Assembly (NCBI GenBank): GCA_027080315.1
Contig: JALWSI010000041.1
Location: 1 to 8,505 of the forward strand
Source of the DNA: a bacterium
GTDB taxonomy: Bacteria; Thermosulfidibacterota; Thermosulfidibacteria; Thermosulfidibacterales; JALWSI01
Length of the DNA: 8,505 nucleotides
Direction of reading: 5' to 3'
The notes beneath the pieces were generated by a model, which saw nothing but the letters and a program-made list of their open reading frames with translations, did no database searches and had not been told where the DNA came from. The position numbers and the translations under genes are program-made. Below, piece after piece: positions 1-7,541 of this stretch (its first letter is position 1; each line of letters begins with the position of its first letter).

Positions 1-1067
1 GATACCACAACGTGGGTGAAGGATCCTATGGCCATTACGAATATGCAGCACCAGATGGCTATCAGTTTTGCCACATCGTTCTTTGTTGCCAGTACTAACC
101 AGGTCATGGTGGTTATTATGGCTCCTGCAAACACTGCGCTCATAAAGGTTTCCCTAAAGGGACGGGACAGCTTGAAAGCCGTAAGCTCTATGAGATGGTG
201 GGCAGGTAGGGTGCCAAGGGCGTGTTTGCCACCAAAGTAAACCAGCGCACCAAAGAGCAGAGCCCCTACCAAGTTTCCCAGAAGCGTCAAGATCCATAGC
301 TTGGCCAACGAACTCACAGGAGCTTCTCTGTCAAGCACAGGAACCACTGGTATGAGAAAGTTTTCGGTGAATAGCTCGCTTTGGGAGAGCTTTAGGAGGA
401 CGAACCCTATGGGAAAGAAGAGGGCTCCTACAAGGGAGGCCAGATGGCTACCCACGTAATGCTGAACAGCCCCTGCGGCTGCGGACATGGCCACTGCCCC
501 AAAGGTCACGTGGATGGCTCCAATAATCCCCGACATGGCCATCTCAAGCCAGGGGCGCGAAAGCCTCTTCTTACCTTTGTCCAAGGCCATAGAGAAGACC
601 GAAAGGGCGTCTTCGCCAGTGGAGGGCTCCTTCTTTATCCGATAGATGGCCTCCAGAAACATTCTGGCGTGGTTTGCCTCGTCTTCCATTATCTCGGTCA
701 GCACCTTTGAGATTGTGGGATAGGGGCATTTTCTGGCGTCTTGGCGGTAGGTGTTCACCGCCATCTCTTCCAGCACCATGTTGAGCCTCAAGAGATCCTC
801 GTCGTTCTTGAGGCCTTCCATAAGCTCAAGAATGGTCTTCTCTTCAGGGGATATACCGGCAGGCGGGGCTTTGTCCAGCTCTTTTATGCACGAGACCAGG
901 AGCTCGGCGTGATGGGCCTCTGTTGTTGCCACCAAGCGCAGAAGGAAGGCCACCTCGGGGTCGTCAACGCTGTTGGACTGCTGCCAATAGAGGCGCAGGG
1001 CCGTGCGCTCGGCCAGCAGGTTCTCTTTTAGCCTGTCAAGTAGCTCCTGGTCTGTGTAGTTCACCAC
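1..1067 (-). CDS. Ferritin-like di-iron domain fused to a formate/nitrite (FNT) family channel, C-terminus cut by window edge
   Basis: 355 residues are visible; by comparison with FocA about 70-80 (the last helix) lie beyond the window. Residues 1-145 form a soluble four-helix ferritin/rubrerythrin-like domain with all expected metal ligands: E20, E50-A-H-H53, E100 or E101 followed by Y107, and E130-A-N-H133. Residues 176-355 are an FNT channel: helices near 176-199, 207-228, 256-279, 308-328 and 333-355; the omega-loop motif S-E-L-F-T-E-N (230-236); G-N-L-V-G-A-L-L-F (264-272) as in FocA; and S-F-T-H352, matching the central His of FocA. FNT proteins are pentameric inner-membrane channels for small monovalent anions (formate, nitrite, hydrosulfide) with cytoplasmic N-termini, so the di-iron domain should face the cytoplasm. 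The substrate cannot be told; the T-H-V-V pattern recalls the YfdC branch. It starts two bases after the macro gene. GTG at 1067 or 1064 are the only nearby starts and neither has a well-spaced Shine-Dalgarno, suggesting coupled re-initiation. Confidence 0.88.
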   Translation of the reverse strand, partial: MVNYTDQELLDRLKENLLAERTALRLYWQQSNSVDDPEVAFLLRLVATTEAHHAELLVSCIKELDKAPPAGISPEEKTILELMEGLKNDEDLLRLNMVLEEMAVNTYRQDARKCPYPTISKVLTEIMEDEANHARMFLEAIYRIKKEPSTGEDALSVFSMALDKGKKRLSRPWLEMAMSGIIGAIHVTFGAVAMSAAAGAVQHYVGSHLASLVGALFFPIGFVLLKLSQSELFTENFLIPVVPVLDREAPVSSLAKLWILTLLGNLVGALLFGALVYFGGKHALGTLPAHHLIELTAFKLSRPFRETFMSAVFAGAIITTMTWLVLATKNDVAKLIAIWCCIFVMAIGSFTHVVV

Positions 1068-1069
1068 CT

Positions 1070-1600
1070 TTAAGCTTCTAACACTTCCTTCATAACCTCT
1101 TGATGAATCTCGTAGTCCTCTTGGGCAAATAGCACGAAGCGTATAAGCTTTACGCTCTTAAGATTTGGAGCCATCTCTTTTATGGTTTCAAAGGCCACCT
1201 TTGCGGCCTCCTTCATGGGGTATCCGAATATCCCTGTGGATATGGCAGGGAAGGCCACGCTTTTGATTCCTTTCTCCTCAGCTCTAATAAGGCAGCTTTG
1301 GTAGGTTTCTGCCAGCTTGGCTGCGGGATCCTTCTCTGCGGCGTAAACCGGTCCCAAGGCGTGGATAACGTAGGCATTGGGAAGCATGTGCCCCGAGGTG
1401 ATCACTGCCTCTCCGGTCTTAATGGGGGCTAAGGGTTTACACTCCTGGTAGAGCCCGGGGCCAGCGGCCTTGTGGATGGCTCCTGCCACACCGCCTCCTG
1501 GGCGAAGCATGGCGTTTGCTGCGTTGACTACAGCCTCAATATCGTGTTGTTCAACGATGTTTCCCTTTACGCACTCAACGGTCACTTCCCCCACCTTCAT
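1070..1600 (-). CDS. Macro-domain ADP-ribose-binding/processing protein (Af1521-like)
   Basis: A 176-residue stand-alone macro domain. The fold signatures are G-N-I (13-15), V-N-A-A-N (25-29), G-G-G-V-A-G-A-I-H-K-A-A-G (35-47), T-G-E-A-V-I-T-S-G (62-70), I-H-A-L-G-P (79-84) and the phosphate loop S-T-G-I-F-G-Y-P (121-128). The family binds ADP-ribose, and many members hydrolyse O-acetyl-ADP-ribose or remove ADP-ribose from proteins or nucleic acids in the cytoplasm. The Asp that follows G-G-V in YmdB and MacroD enzymes is Ala39 here, as in archaeal Af1521, and the usual adenine-contacting Asp of G-D-I is Asn14. It may therefore bind or act only weakly, or use a different mechanism. I chose ATG at 1600 because it has an AGGAAGGA upstream; an in-frame GTG at 1624 would add eight residues but lacks a good site. 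It lies 29 bases after glnB and 2 bases before the ferritin-FNT gene, so the three are probably co-transcribed. Confidence 0.92.
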   Translation of the reverse strand: MKVGEVTVECVKGNIVEQHDIEAVVNAANAMLRPGGGVAGAIHKAAGPGLYQECKPLAPIKTGEAVITSGHMLPNAYVIHALGPVYAAEKDPAAKLAETYQSCLIRAEEKGIKSVAFPAISTGIFGYPMKEAAKVAFETIKEMAPNLKSVKLIRFVLFAQEDYEIHQEVMKEVLEA

Positions 1601-1611
1601 GGCTCTCTGCT

Positions 1612-1619
1612 TCCTTCCT
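1612..1619 (-). promoter_or_regulatory. Ribosome binding site deciding the macro-gene start
   Basis: AGGAAGGA on the minus strand lies 11 bases before ATG at 1600. It falls inside the codons that would be translated if the upstream GTG at 1624 were used, which favours the ATG. The spacing is a little long, so the choice is likely rather than certain. Confidence 0.5.
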
Positions 1620-1629
1620 GCCACAAGTA

Positions 1630-1983
<354 letters not shown>

Positions 1984-2030
1984 CTATTAAATTGACACCC
2001 TATTTGAAGATATCTCCCCTAAGTTTACTG

Positions 2031-3035
2031 TCAATAACCTGTTCTTGAGCGAACGTCCTCGTGCCAGGGGCTCCTTTCCCCCATCTCAAGACGATACCTG
2101 GCCACAAAGGCCACCATTGCCCCGTTGTCTCCACATAGACTCAACGGTGGAACCTTTATGGTTAAGCTTTCTTCTTTAGCAACCTCTTCAAACCTTCTTC
2201 TCAATCTGCTGTTGGCAGCAACCCCTCCTGCCACAACCACCCTGGGGATGGAGAGCTCTTTAACCGCCCTCAGGGTCTTAGCAACGAGCACATCTACAAC
2301 CGCCTCTTGAAACCCAGCAGCCACGTGGTTCACCTCTGGACTACCAGGCTTAATACCCTCTCTCTTCACAAGGTGCACCACTGCGGTCTTTAGGCCGCTG
2401 AAGCTGAAGTCCCAGGTCTCTTTCATGTAGGGCCTGGGTAGCTCAAAGAGGGCCGGATCTCCCTCTTTGGCAGCTTTGTCTATTACAGGACCGCCGGGGT
2501 ATCCCAGCTGAAGCAGAGATGCCACCTTGTCAAAGGCCTCTCCTGCAGCGTCGTCTCTTGTTTCTCCCAGCAACTGAAGCTCTCCGTATCCTTTCACCAC
2601 GAAGAGGGATGTGTGCCCACCTGACACAACCAGGGCTAAGAAAGGAAACTCAATCTCCCCTTCAAGAAATGAGGCAAATATGTGGGCTTCTAAGTGATCC
2701 ACCCCCACCCATGGTATCCTTCTGCTCCACGCCAGGGCCTTTGCAAAAGATAGCCCCACCACCAAGGATGGTACCAGGCCCGGCCGTGTGGTTACACCTA
2801 TGCCTGTGATCTGGTCCATGTTCACCTTTGCTTCAGAGAGCACCTGTTGGGTTATAGGGAGTATGAGCTCAAGATGCCTTCTTGCTGCTATCTCGGGAAC
2901 TATGCCACAAAAAGGTGCGTGAAGCTCGTTTTGAGAGGATACTACCGAGGCGAGAATCTCCCTCTCTCCTCTCAAAATTGCCACAGAGGTGTCGTCGCAG
3001 GAGGTCTCTATCCCCAAGATCAAGGACTCGTTCAT
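2031..3035 (-). CDS. tsaD: tRNA N6-adenosine threonylcarbamoyltransferase TsaD
   Basis: 334 residues, full family length. TsaD (Kae1/YgjD family) transfers the threonylcarbamoyl group from threonylcarbamoyl-AMP to A37 of ANN-decoding tRNAs, working with TsaB and TsaE in the cytoplasm. Visible motifs are G-I-E-T-S-C-D-D-T-S (8-17), the metal-binding H-L-E-A-H (His114 and His118), S-G-G-H-T-S-L (138-144), D-D-A-A-G-E-A-F-D-K-V (161-171), the nucleotide-binding A-G-G-V-A-A-N-S-R-L, and C-G-D-N-G-A-M near 301-307, where Asp303 is the third metal ligand. The loop that commonly reads V-T-R-G-P-G-L reads V-T-T-R-P-G-L (81-87), probably a lineage variant. The ATG overlaps the stop of the upstream solute-binding protein as ATGA, with AGGATGG just before it, so the two are translationally coupled. 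No tsaB, tsaC or tsaE is in the window. Confidence 0.98.
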   Translation of the reverse strand: MNESLILGIETSCDDTSVAILRGEREILASVVSSQNELHAPFCGIVPEIAARRHLELILPITQQVLSEAKVNMDQITGIGVTTRPGLVPSLVVGLSFAKALAWSRRIPWVGVDHLEAHIFASFLEGEIEFPFLALVVSGGHTSLFVVKGYGELQLLGETRDDAAGEAFDKVASLLQLGYPGGPVIDKAAKEGDPALFELPRPYMKETWDFSFSGLKTAVVHLVKREGIKPGSPEVNHVAAGFQEAVVDVLVAKTLRAVKELSIPRVVVAGGVAANSRLRRRFEEVAKEESLTIKVPPLSLCGDNGAMVAFVARYRLEMGERSPWHEDVRSRTGY

Positions 3036-4627
3036 GGAACCATCCTGTACTTCACGTCCTTGGGATCAACCCGCCAGTGGATAAAGTTGTACCATATACC
3101 TGCCTTCTCCATGTGCACGTTCTTGAATCTCCTGTGAAGCACAGAGAGGCTGTCTGGTACGTACAGAAAGGTGTATGGTTCGTCTTCCCATATTATTCTT
3201 TGAAGGCGATGGTAGAGCATCGCCCTCTTCTTCTGGTCAAATATGCGCCTTGCTTCTTCCATTATCTTATCAGCTTCGGGGTTCTTGTAGCCTACAAAGT
3301 TGAACTCCCCCGGTCTCGTCTTTGAAGAGTGCCAGATGTCGTAAGGATCGGGCTCAAACCCTAAGGACCAGCCTAAGATTATGGCCTGAAAGTTCCTCTC
3401 CATTATTGCGTGCAGCATTGCTTGCCACTCTAACACCCGGATCTTCACCTTTATCCCTACACGTCTCAGGTTCTCTTGAATAATCTCTGCCGCTGCCTCT
3501 CTCTGGTTGTTTCCTTGGTTTGTGATGATGGTGAATACGAAGGGTTTGCCGTTCTTTTCCAGAATCCCGTCTCCATTTCTGTCCTTCCACCCCGCTTCGG
3601 CAAGGTATTCTCTGGCCTTTTGGGGGTTGTAGGGAAAAGGGGGTATTGAGGGATCTCTTGCCCATGATGAGGGAGGAAAGGGCCCTGTTGAGAGTTGTCC
3701 CAGCCCCAATAGCACTATTCTCACAATGGCCTCCCTGTCTATGGCCATTGTGAGGGCCTGTCGCACCTTTCGGCTCTTGAATAGGGGGAGTTTGAGGTTG
3801 TAGCCGAGATAGGTGTATCCGAAGGATGGGTGCCTGAACTTACGAAACTCCTTCTTTATCTTTGGAGAGTTGGTCTGTCTTGCGTACTGAAAGGGTGTTA
3901 GCCCCATGGTGTCTATGCCTCCAGACTGAAGCTCCAGAAACATGGTGGTGGGATCTGGGATGATGCGATAGATGATGGAGCATATACCAGGTTCGCCCTC
4001 AAAGTAGTTGGGGTTTGCCTCTAAGACCAGTTTTTGCCCCGTTACCCACGATTTTAGCCTGTATGGTCCGGTGCCCACTGGGTGTCTATTGAACTCGGTT
4101 GTGTTCAGGTCCTTTCCTTCCAGAAGGTGCTTGGGGATGATCCCCATGGTCCAGCTGGAGAGGGCGGGGGCAAAGGGTTTGTCGTAGTGAACGATGAAGG
4201 TGTAGTTGTCAGGGGCCTCTGCGCTGGTGACCATGAGATAATCGCCGCTGTAGGGGGTAGCAACCTTTGGATCCTTCAGCTTCTTCAGGGTGAACATGAC
4301 ATCAGCAGAGGTGAATGGGGTCCCGTCTTGCCATTTTACCCCTTTTCTCAGATGGAAGGTGATGGTTAGCCCGTCCTTAGACACCTCCCAGCTCTTTGCG
4401 AGGTCTCCCACTAAGTTTGTATCCTTGTCGTACTTAAGGAGACCGTTGAAGATGAATCCCGAGATTGTCCCTGAGGCAGAGTCTGAGGCAAGCATGGGTA
4501 TGAGGCGCTTGGGCTCTCCAATGGAACCCATCACTATAGCATCTCTGCAGCTGTGGGAGGCTGCAGGGCATTGAGGGATCTGGGGAACCAGAAGAAGGGC
4601 GACTGTTAGTAGAAATAGAGTCAGCAT
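3032..4627 (-). CDS. Family 5 extracellular solute-binding protein (DppA/OppA type)
   Basis: 531 residues, typical of the peptide/nickel/oligosaccharide-binding family 5. These are periplasmic receptors delivering ligands, most often di- or oligopeptides, to an ABC importer. The family signature is clear near 75-113 (A-K-S-W, D-G-L-T-I-T-F-H-L-R, G-V-K-W-Q-D-G-T-P-F, A-D-V-M-F), followed by P-V-G-T-G-P-Y-R-L (183-191), N-P-N-Y-F (205-209), and V-R-Q-A-L-T-M-A-I-D in the second half. Residues 1-25 are a hydrophobic export signal, but its n-region has no basic residue. Cys20 is not in a proper lipobox, so it is probably soluble rather than a lipoprotein. An in-frame TAA directly precedes the ATG, so no longer start exists. 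GAGGCGG upstream serves as ribosome binding site. It begins 25 bases after rpoZ and overlaps tsaD by four bases. No ABC permease or ATPase gene is present, so the ligand and transporter are unknown. Confidence 0.93.
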   Translation of the reverse strand: MLTLFLLTVALLLVPQIPQCPAASHSCRDAIVMGSIGEPKRLIPMLASDSASGTISGFIFNGLLKYDKDTNLVGDLAKSWEVSKDGLTITFHLRKGVKWQDGTPFTSADVMFTLKKLKDPKVATPYSGDYLMVTSAEAPDNYTFIVHYDKPFAPALSSWTMGIIPKHLLEGKDLNTTEFNRHPVGTGPYRLKSWVTGQKLVLEANPNYFEGEPGICSIIYRIIPDPTTMFLELQSGGIDTMGLTPFQYARQTNSPKIKKEFRKFRHPSFGYTYLGYNLKLPLFKSRKVRQALTMAIDREAIVRIVLLGLGQLSTGPFPPSSWARDPSIPPFPYNPQKAREYLAEAGWKDRNGDGILEKNGKPFVFTIITNQGNNQREAAAEIIQENLRRVGIKVKIRVLEWQAMLHAIMERNFQAIILGWSLGFEPDPYDIWHSSKTRPGEFNFVGYKNPEADKIMEEARRIFDQKKRAMLYHRLQRIIWEDEPYTFLYVPDSLSVLHRRFKNVHMEKAGIWYNFIHWRVDPKDVKYRMVP

Positions 4628-4652
4628 TTAGCCGCCTCAGAGGTGCTTTGGG

Positions 4653-4940
4653 TTACGATTTATCATCAGGTGGAACTATGTCTGCAGAAACCTCCTTAAA
4701 TTCCACCACCTCTTCTACCATCTCTTTCGTATCTTCTGTGTTCTCTCTCCAGCTGAACTTGTCGTGAACAAACTCGTCCAAGGCTATGATCACCGGTTTA
4801 CTGTGCTTGCTCTTCATAAGAACAGGTTTTCCTGACTGGATCATCTTAGCCCTCTTCATGATGATCACCGCCAACCTGTACCTGCTGTCAATCTTGTCTA
4901 AAGCAGCGCCCATTAGCTCAAAGTGTCTGTGGCTGTACAT
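4653..4940 (-). CDS. rpoZ: DNA-directed RNA polymerase omega subunit
   Basis: 95 residues. Omega wraps around the beta-prime C-terminus, helps assemble core RNA polymerase and, in many bacteria, forms part of a ppGpp site. The recognisable core is S-R-Y-R-L-A-V-I-I-M-K-R-A (19-31), then S-K-P-V-I-I-A-L-D-E (47-56). The C-terminal third is acidic (E-D-T-K-E-M-V-E-E-V-V-E-F) and poorly conserved, as usual. The ATG sits two bases after the secF stop, with GAGGGG six bases upstream, so translation is likely coupled to secF. In many bacteria rpoZ follows gmk; here it is instead sandwiched between secF and a solute-binding protein. The small size makes the call rest on the two core motifs, which are good. 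Confidence 0.93.
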   Translation of the reverse strand: MYSHRHFELMGAALDKIDSRYRLAVIIMKRAKMIQSGKPVLMKSKHSKPVIIALDEFVHDKFSWRENTEDTKEMVEEVVEFKEVSADIVPPDDKS

Positions 4941-4942
4941 CT

Positions 4943-5887
4943 CTATCCCCTCTTCGCAAAAGGTATGAGTTTATTTATATCCCACTTGTACCAATAGACA
5001 ACCACCGGGCTAGCAATAAAGATGGAAGAGTAGGTTCCAACCACTATTCCAATGGTTAAGGCAAGGGCGAATCCCCTGATCACCTCTCCTCCGAGGAAAA
5101 GTAGTGCCAACACAGCCACCAAGGTTGTGAGGGAGGTTAAAAGCGTTCTGCTCAAGGTCTCGCTAACGCTGCGGTTTATCACCTCTATCATTCTTGTGGA
5201 GGTCATGGTTCCTGAAGGGTGGTTCTCCCTTATCCTGTCATAGACGACGATGGTGTCGTTCAAAGAGTAACCTACTATGGTTAGCAATGCAGCAAGGATC
5301 TGCAGATCCATCTGTTTATGTAACAGGGCAAATATTCCTGCTGTGATGGTGACGTCGTGGAATAGTGCCAGGACCGCTCCCACTGCGAACTTGAACTCAA
5401 ACCTCCACGATACGTAGAGCAGAATACCCAGCATGGCGTAGATGATGGCCAGAAGCCCCTTTTCTTTAAGCTCTCTTCCAACCTTGGGGCCCACAACCTC
5501 AACGCGCCTTACCTCAAAGGGGTTTTCTGGGTATCCCTTCTTGATGGCTGAAGCCACCTTCTCTTGAAGTCCGCTTAGAGAGCCTGAGGACTTCTGGGTG
5601 CGGATGAGCACCTCTTTGGTACTGCCAAAATCCTGAATAAGCACGTCCTTAAGTCCTGCCTTCTTCAGAATGGCTCTCAGCTTATCCAGGTCTGCGTCCT
5701 TCTCAAATCTCAGCTGAATCAGGGTTCCCCCTGCAAAGTCCACACCGTAGTTGAACATCTTTCCGGTAGAGATCTTGTTGAAGATCATCGCTCCGATTCC
5801 TATGAGTATAAGGGCCAGAGATATGCTAAAGGCAATCTTCCTCTTGCCCATGAAGTCTATCAATATTCCCGGCTTCACTATTTCCAC
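4943..5887 (-). CDS. secF: Protein translocase subunit SecF
   Basis: 314 residues, normal length. SecF pairs with SecD in the inner membrane, next to SecYEG, and uses the proton gradient to help draw exported proteins across and release them. Layout: first transmembrane helix about 17-36; G-V-D-F-A-G-G (48-54) at the start of the periplasmic domain; periplasmic domain to about 140; five further helices from about 143 to 305. The conserved fourth-helix motif V-G-Y-S-L-N-D-T-I-V-V-Y-D-R-I-R-E (205-221) is intact, including Asp211 and Arg218, the region linked to proton movement. The start is GTG with AGGAGG eight bases upstream; that site overlaps the secD stop, so the two are coupled. It lies 12 bases after secD and 2 before rpoZ. 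Confidence 0.98.
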   Translation of the reverse strand: MEIVKPGILIDFMGKRKIAFSISLALILIGIGAMIFNKISTGKMFNYGVDFAGGTLIQLRFEKDADLDKLRAILKKAGLKDVLIQDFGSTKEVLIRTQKSSGSLSGLQEKVASAIKKGYPENPFEVRRVEVVGPKVGRELKEKGLLAIIYAMLGILLYVSWRFEFKFAVGAVLALFHDVTITAGIFALLHKQMDLQILAALLTIVGYSLNDTIVVYDRIRENHPSGTMTSTRMIEVINRSVSETLSRTLLTSLTTLVAVLALLFLGGEVIRGFALALTIGIVVGTYSSIFIASPVVVYWYKWDINKLIPFAKRG

Positions 5888-5895
5888 GGCTTATT

Positions 5896-5901
5896 CCTCC
5901 T
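5896..5901 (-). promoter_or_regulatory. Ribosome binding site for secF, overlapping the secD stop codon
   Basis: AGGAGG on the minus strand, eight bases before GTG at 5887, overlapping the TAG of secD. This fixes the GTG start and implies translational coupling, consistent with making equal amounts of SecD and SecF. Confidence 0.8.
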
Positions 5902-7444
5902 AAATGCTGAGGCTCTTTAAGGTTCTCTTTTGCTGGATCAGATCAAACACAGCCTTACAGAAGACTATGGCTGTGAACATGCTGGCCACTATTCCTATGC
6001 TTAAGGTGACGGCGAATCCTTTGATGGGTCCTGTTCCAAACTGGAAGAGCACCACTGCTGCGATGAGGGTGGTTACGTTTGCGTCAAGAATAGTGATGAA
6101 AGCTCTTGCAAATCCAGCGTCTATCGCGGCCTTAACCGTTTTGCCAAGGCGCAGCTCCTCTCTTATGCGTTCAAATATGAGCACGTTTGCATCAACTGAC
6201 ATACCTATAGTCAATATGATTCCCGCAATGCCCGGAAGGGTGAGGGTTGCATGAAAGGCCGCCAAGGCGCCCAGGATCAAAACCATGTTTAGCAGCAACG
6301 CCATGTCTGCAATCAGACCTGAGCCTTTGTAGTAGATGGCCATGAATAAGAGCACGAGGATCAAGCCAACAACGGATGCCTTGAATCCCTGCTCAATAGA
6401 GTCTCTTCCCAAGGATGGTCCAACAGTACGGTTCTCAAGGATCTTCACAGGGGCTGGTAGAGAGCCTGCCCTCAGCACAATGGCCAGATCGTGGGCCTCT
6501 TCCGAGGTGAACCTTCCCGTGATCTGTGCCCTTCCCCCTGTGATGGGCTCCTGTATCACCGGAGCCGAGTAGACCACATTGTCCAGAATGATGGCCAATC
6601 TCTTCTTCACATTCTGGGTGGTGATGTGGGCGAATATCTTGGCTCCCACTTTGTCAAAAGAGATTGAGACATAGGGCTCGTTGTAGGTTGGGTCTATGTT
6701 CACCCTGGCATCAGAGAGGTGTTCTCCGGTGAGCAGCACCCTCTTTTTCACCAGATAGGGTACCTTGGTTACCACCCCTGTTTGAGGGTCGCGCCTTTTA
6801 CCGTAGAGTATCTCATCTCCTGGGGGCACCCCGTTAGCAAGGGCGTCTTGCACGCTGTTCTCGTCGTCTACGAGTTTGAACTCCAAACGCGCTGTCTTTC
6901 CGATTATCTTTATGGCCCTTTTGGGATCCTTTATTCCGGGAAGCTGCACCAGCACCCTGTCGGAACCCACCTTTGTTATGGTGGGTTCGGCCACTCCAAA
7001 CTGGTCTATCCTGTTTCTTATCACCTGAAGTGTTTGGTCCAGAGCGTTCTCTGAGATCTTCTTTATTGCTTTATCTGTCAAAGCCGCTTTTATGCTTTCT
7101 TTGTCCTCAGACACAATGTGGAGCTCTGGAAACTCCTTTAGATACTTTTTCACCTTCTCTTTGTCTTCAGGGAAGAGAAGCTTTATCTCAATGTACCTGT
7201 GTCCTTCCACCTTCACGCTGTCGTAGTCCACCTTGTTCTTGTCCATCTCCTCTTCAAGAAATGCAGAGATCTTCTCAAGAGTGGAGTCCAGAGCCTTCTC
7301 AAGGTCTATTCCAAGAACCAGATGCATACCGCCTTTCAGGTCTAAACCCAGCTTGATCTTCTGATCTAAAGGATACGCAAACCATACTGCCACAGCCACC
7401 ACAGCAATGATCAGCAGAACCTTTAACTTTAGCCAATCCTTCAT
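5900..7444 (-). CDS. secD: Protein translocase subunit SecD
   Basis: 514 residues. SecD is the larger partner of SecF in the Sec translocon accessory complex. N-terminal helix about 6-24; then the D1 motif G-L-D-L-K-G-G-M-H-L-V-L (33-44); a periplasmic region with Q-V-I-R-N-R-I-D-Q-F-G-V-A-E-P (140-154); and R-L-A-I-I-L-D-N-V-V-Y-S-A-P (282-295) leading to I-T-G-G-R-A-Q-I-T-G (301-310). Five helices from about 355 to 498 close the protein, with the conserved motif G-I-A-G-I-I-L-T-I-G-M-S-V-D-A-N-V-L-I-F-E-R-I-R (405-428) and its Asp418. The ATG has AAGGAGA six bases upstream. In many bacteria yajC lies just before secD; here the 146-base gap to miaA is too small for it and holds a candidate promoter instead. 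The start, length and motifs leave little doubt. Confidence 0.98.
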   Translation of the reverse strand: MKDWLKLKVLLIIAVVAVAVWFAYPLDQKIKLGLDLKGGMHLVLGIDLEKALDSTLEKISAFLEEEMDKNKVDYDSVKVEGHRYIEIKLLFPEDKEKVKKYLKEFPELHIVSEDKESIKAALTDKAIKKISENALDQTLQVIRNRIDQFGVAEPTITKVGSDRVLVQLPGIKDPKRAIKIIGKTARLEFKLVDDENSVQDALANGVPPGDEILYGKRRDPQTGVVTKVPYLVKKRVLLTGEHLSDARVNIDPTYNEPYVSISFDKVGAKIFAHITTQNVKKRLAIILDNVVYSAPVIQEPITGGRAQITGRFTSEEAHDLAIVLRAGSLPAPVKILENRTVGPSLGRDSIEQGFKASVVGLILVLLFMAIYYKGSGLIADMALLLNMVLILGALAAFHATLTLPGIAGIILTIGMSVDANVLIFERIREELRLGKTVKAAIDAGFARAFITILDANVTTLIAAVVLFQFGTGPIKGFAVTLSIGIVASMFTAIVFCKAVFDLIQQKRTLKSLSI

Positions 7445-7512
7445 CTGCTATCTCCTTATGTCTCAGTAACTTCAGGTGTTTTCTCTTGCTCTCTTCCGCA
7501 ATGCGAGGGGCA

Positions 7513-7541
7513 GTTAAACCACAACCCCTTGGGTTTTGCAA
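7513..7541 (-). promoter_or_regulatory. Candidate sigma-70-type promoter for secD-secF-rpoZ and downstream genes
   Basis: On the minus strand TTGCAA (7541-7536) and TTTAAC (7518-7513) are separated by exactly 17 bases; each matches the consensus at four of six positions. It sits in the only sizeable gap of the window, about 65 bases before secD. Matches this weak occur by chance, so the spacing and position carry most of the weight. Confidence 0.3.

Noticed and set aside
1992-1997. Consensus -35 hexamer TTGACA on the plus strand in the tsaD-glnB gap
   Set aside because: No acceptable -10 lies about 17 bases downstream, and no plus-strand gene follows; the region downstream is the 3' end of tsaD in antisense.
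2882-3325. 147-codon plus-strand open frame opposite tsaD and the solute-binding protein
   Set aside because: It spans the 5' end of tsaD and the 3' end of the solute-binding gene in antisense, has no recognisable motif, and both opposite-strand genes are strongly supported.
7506-7529. Possible terminator hairpin after miaA (AGGGG/CCCCT)
   Set aside because: Five base pairs with a 14-base loop and no following T tract; it also overlaps the candidate promoter -10.
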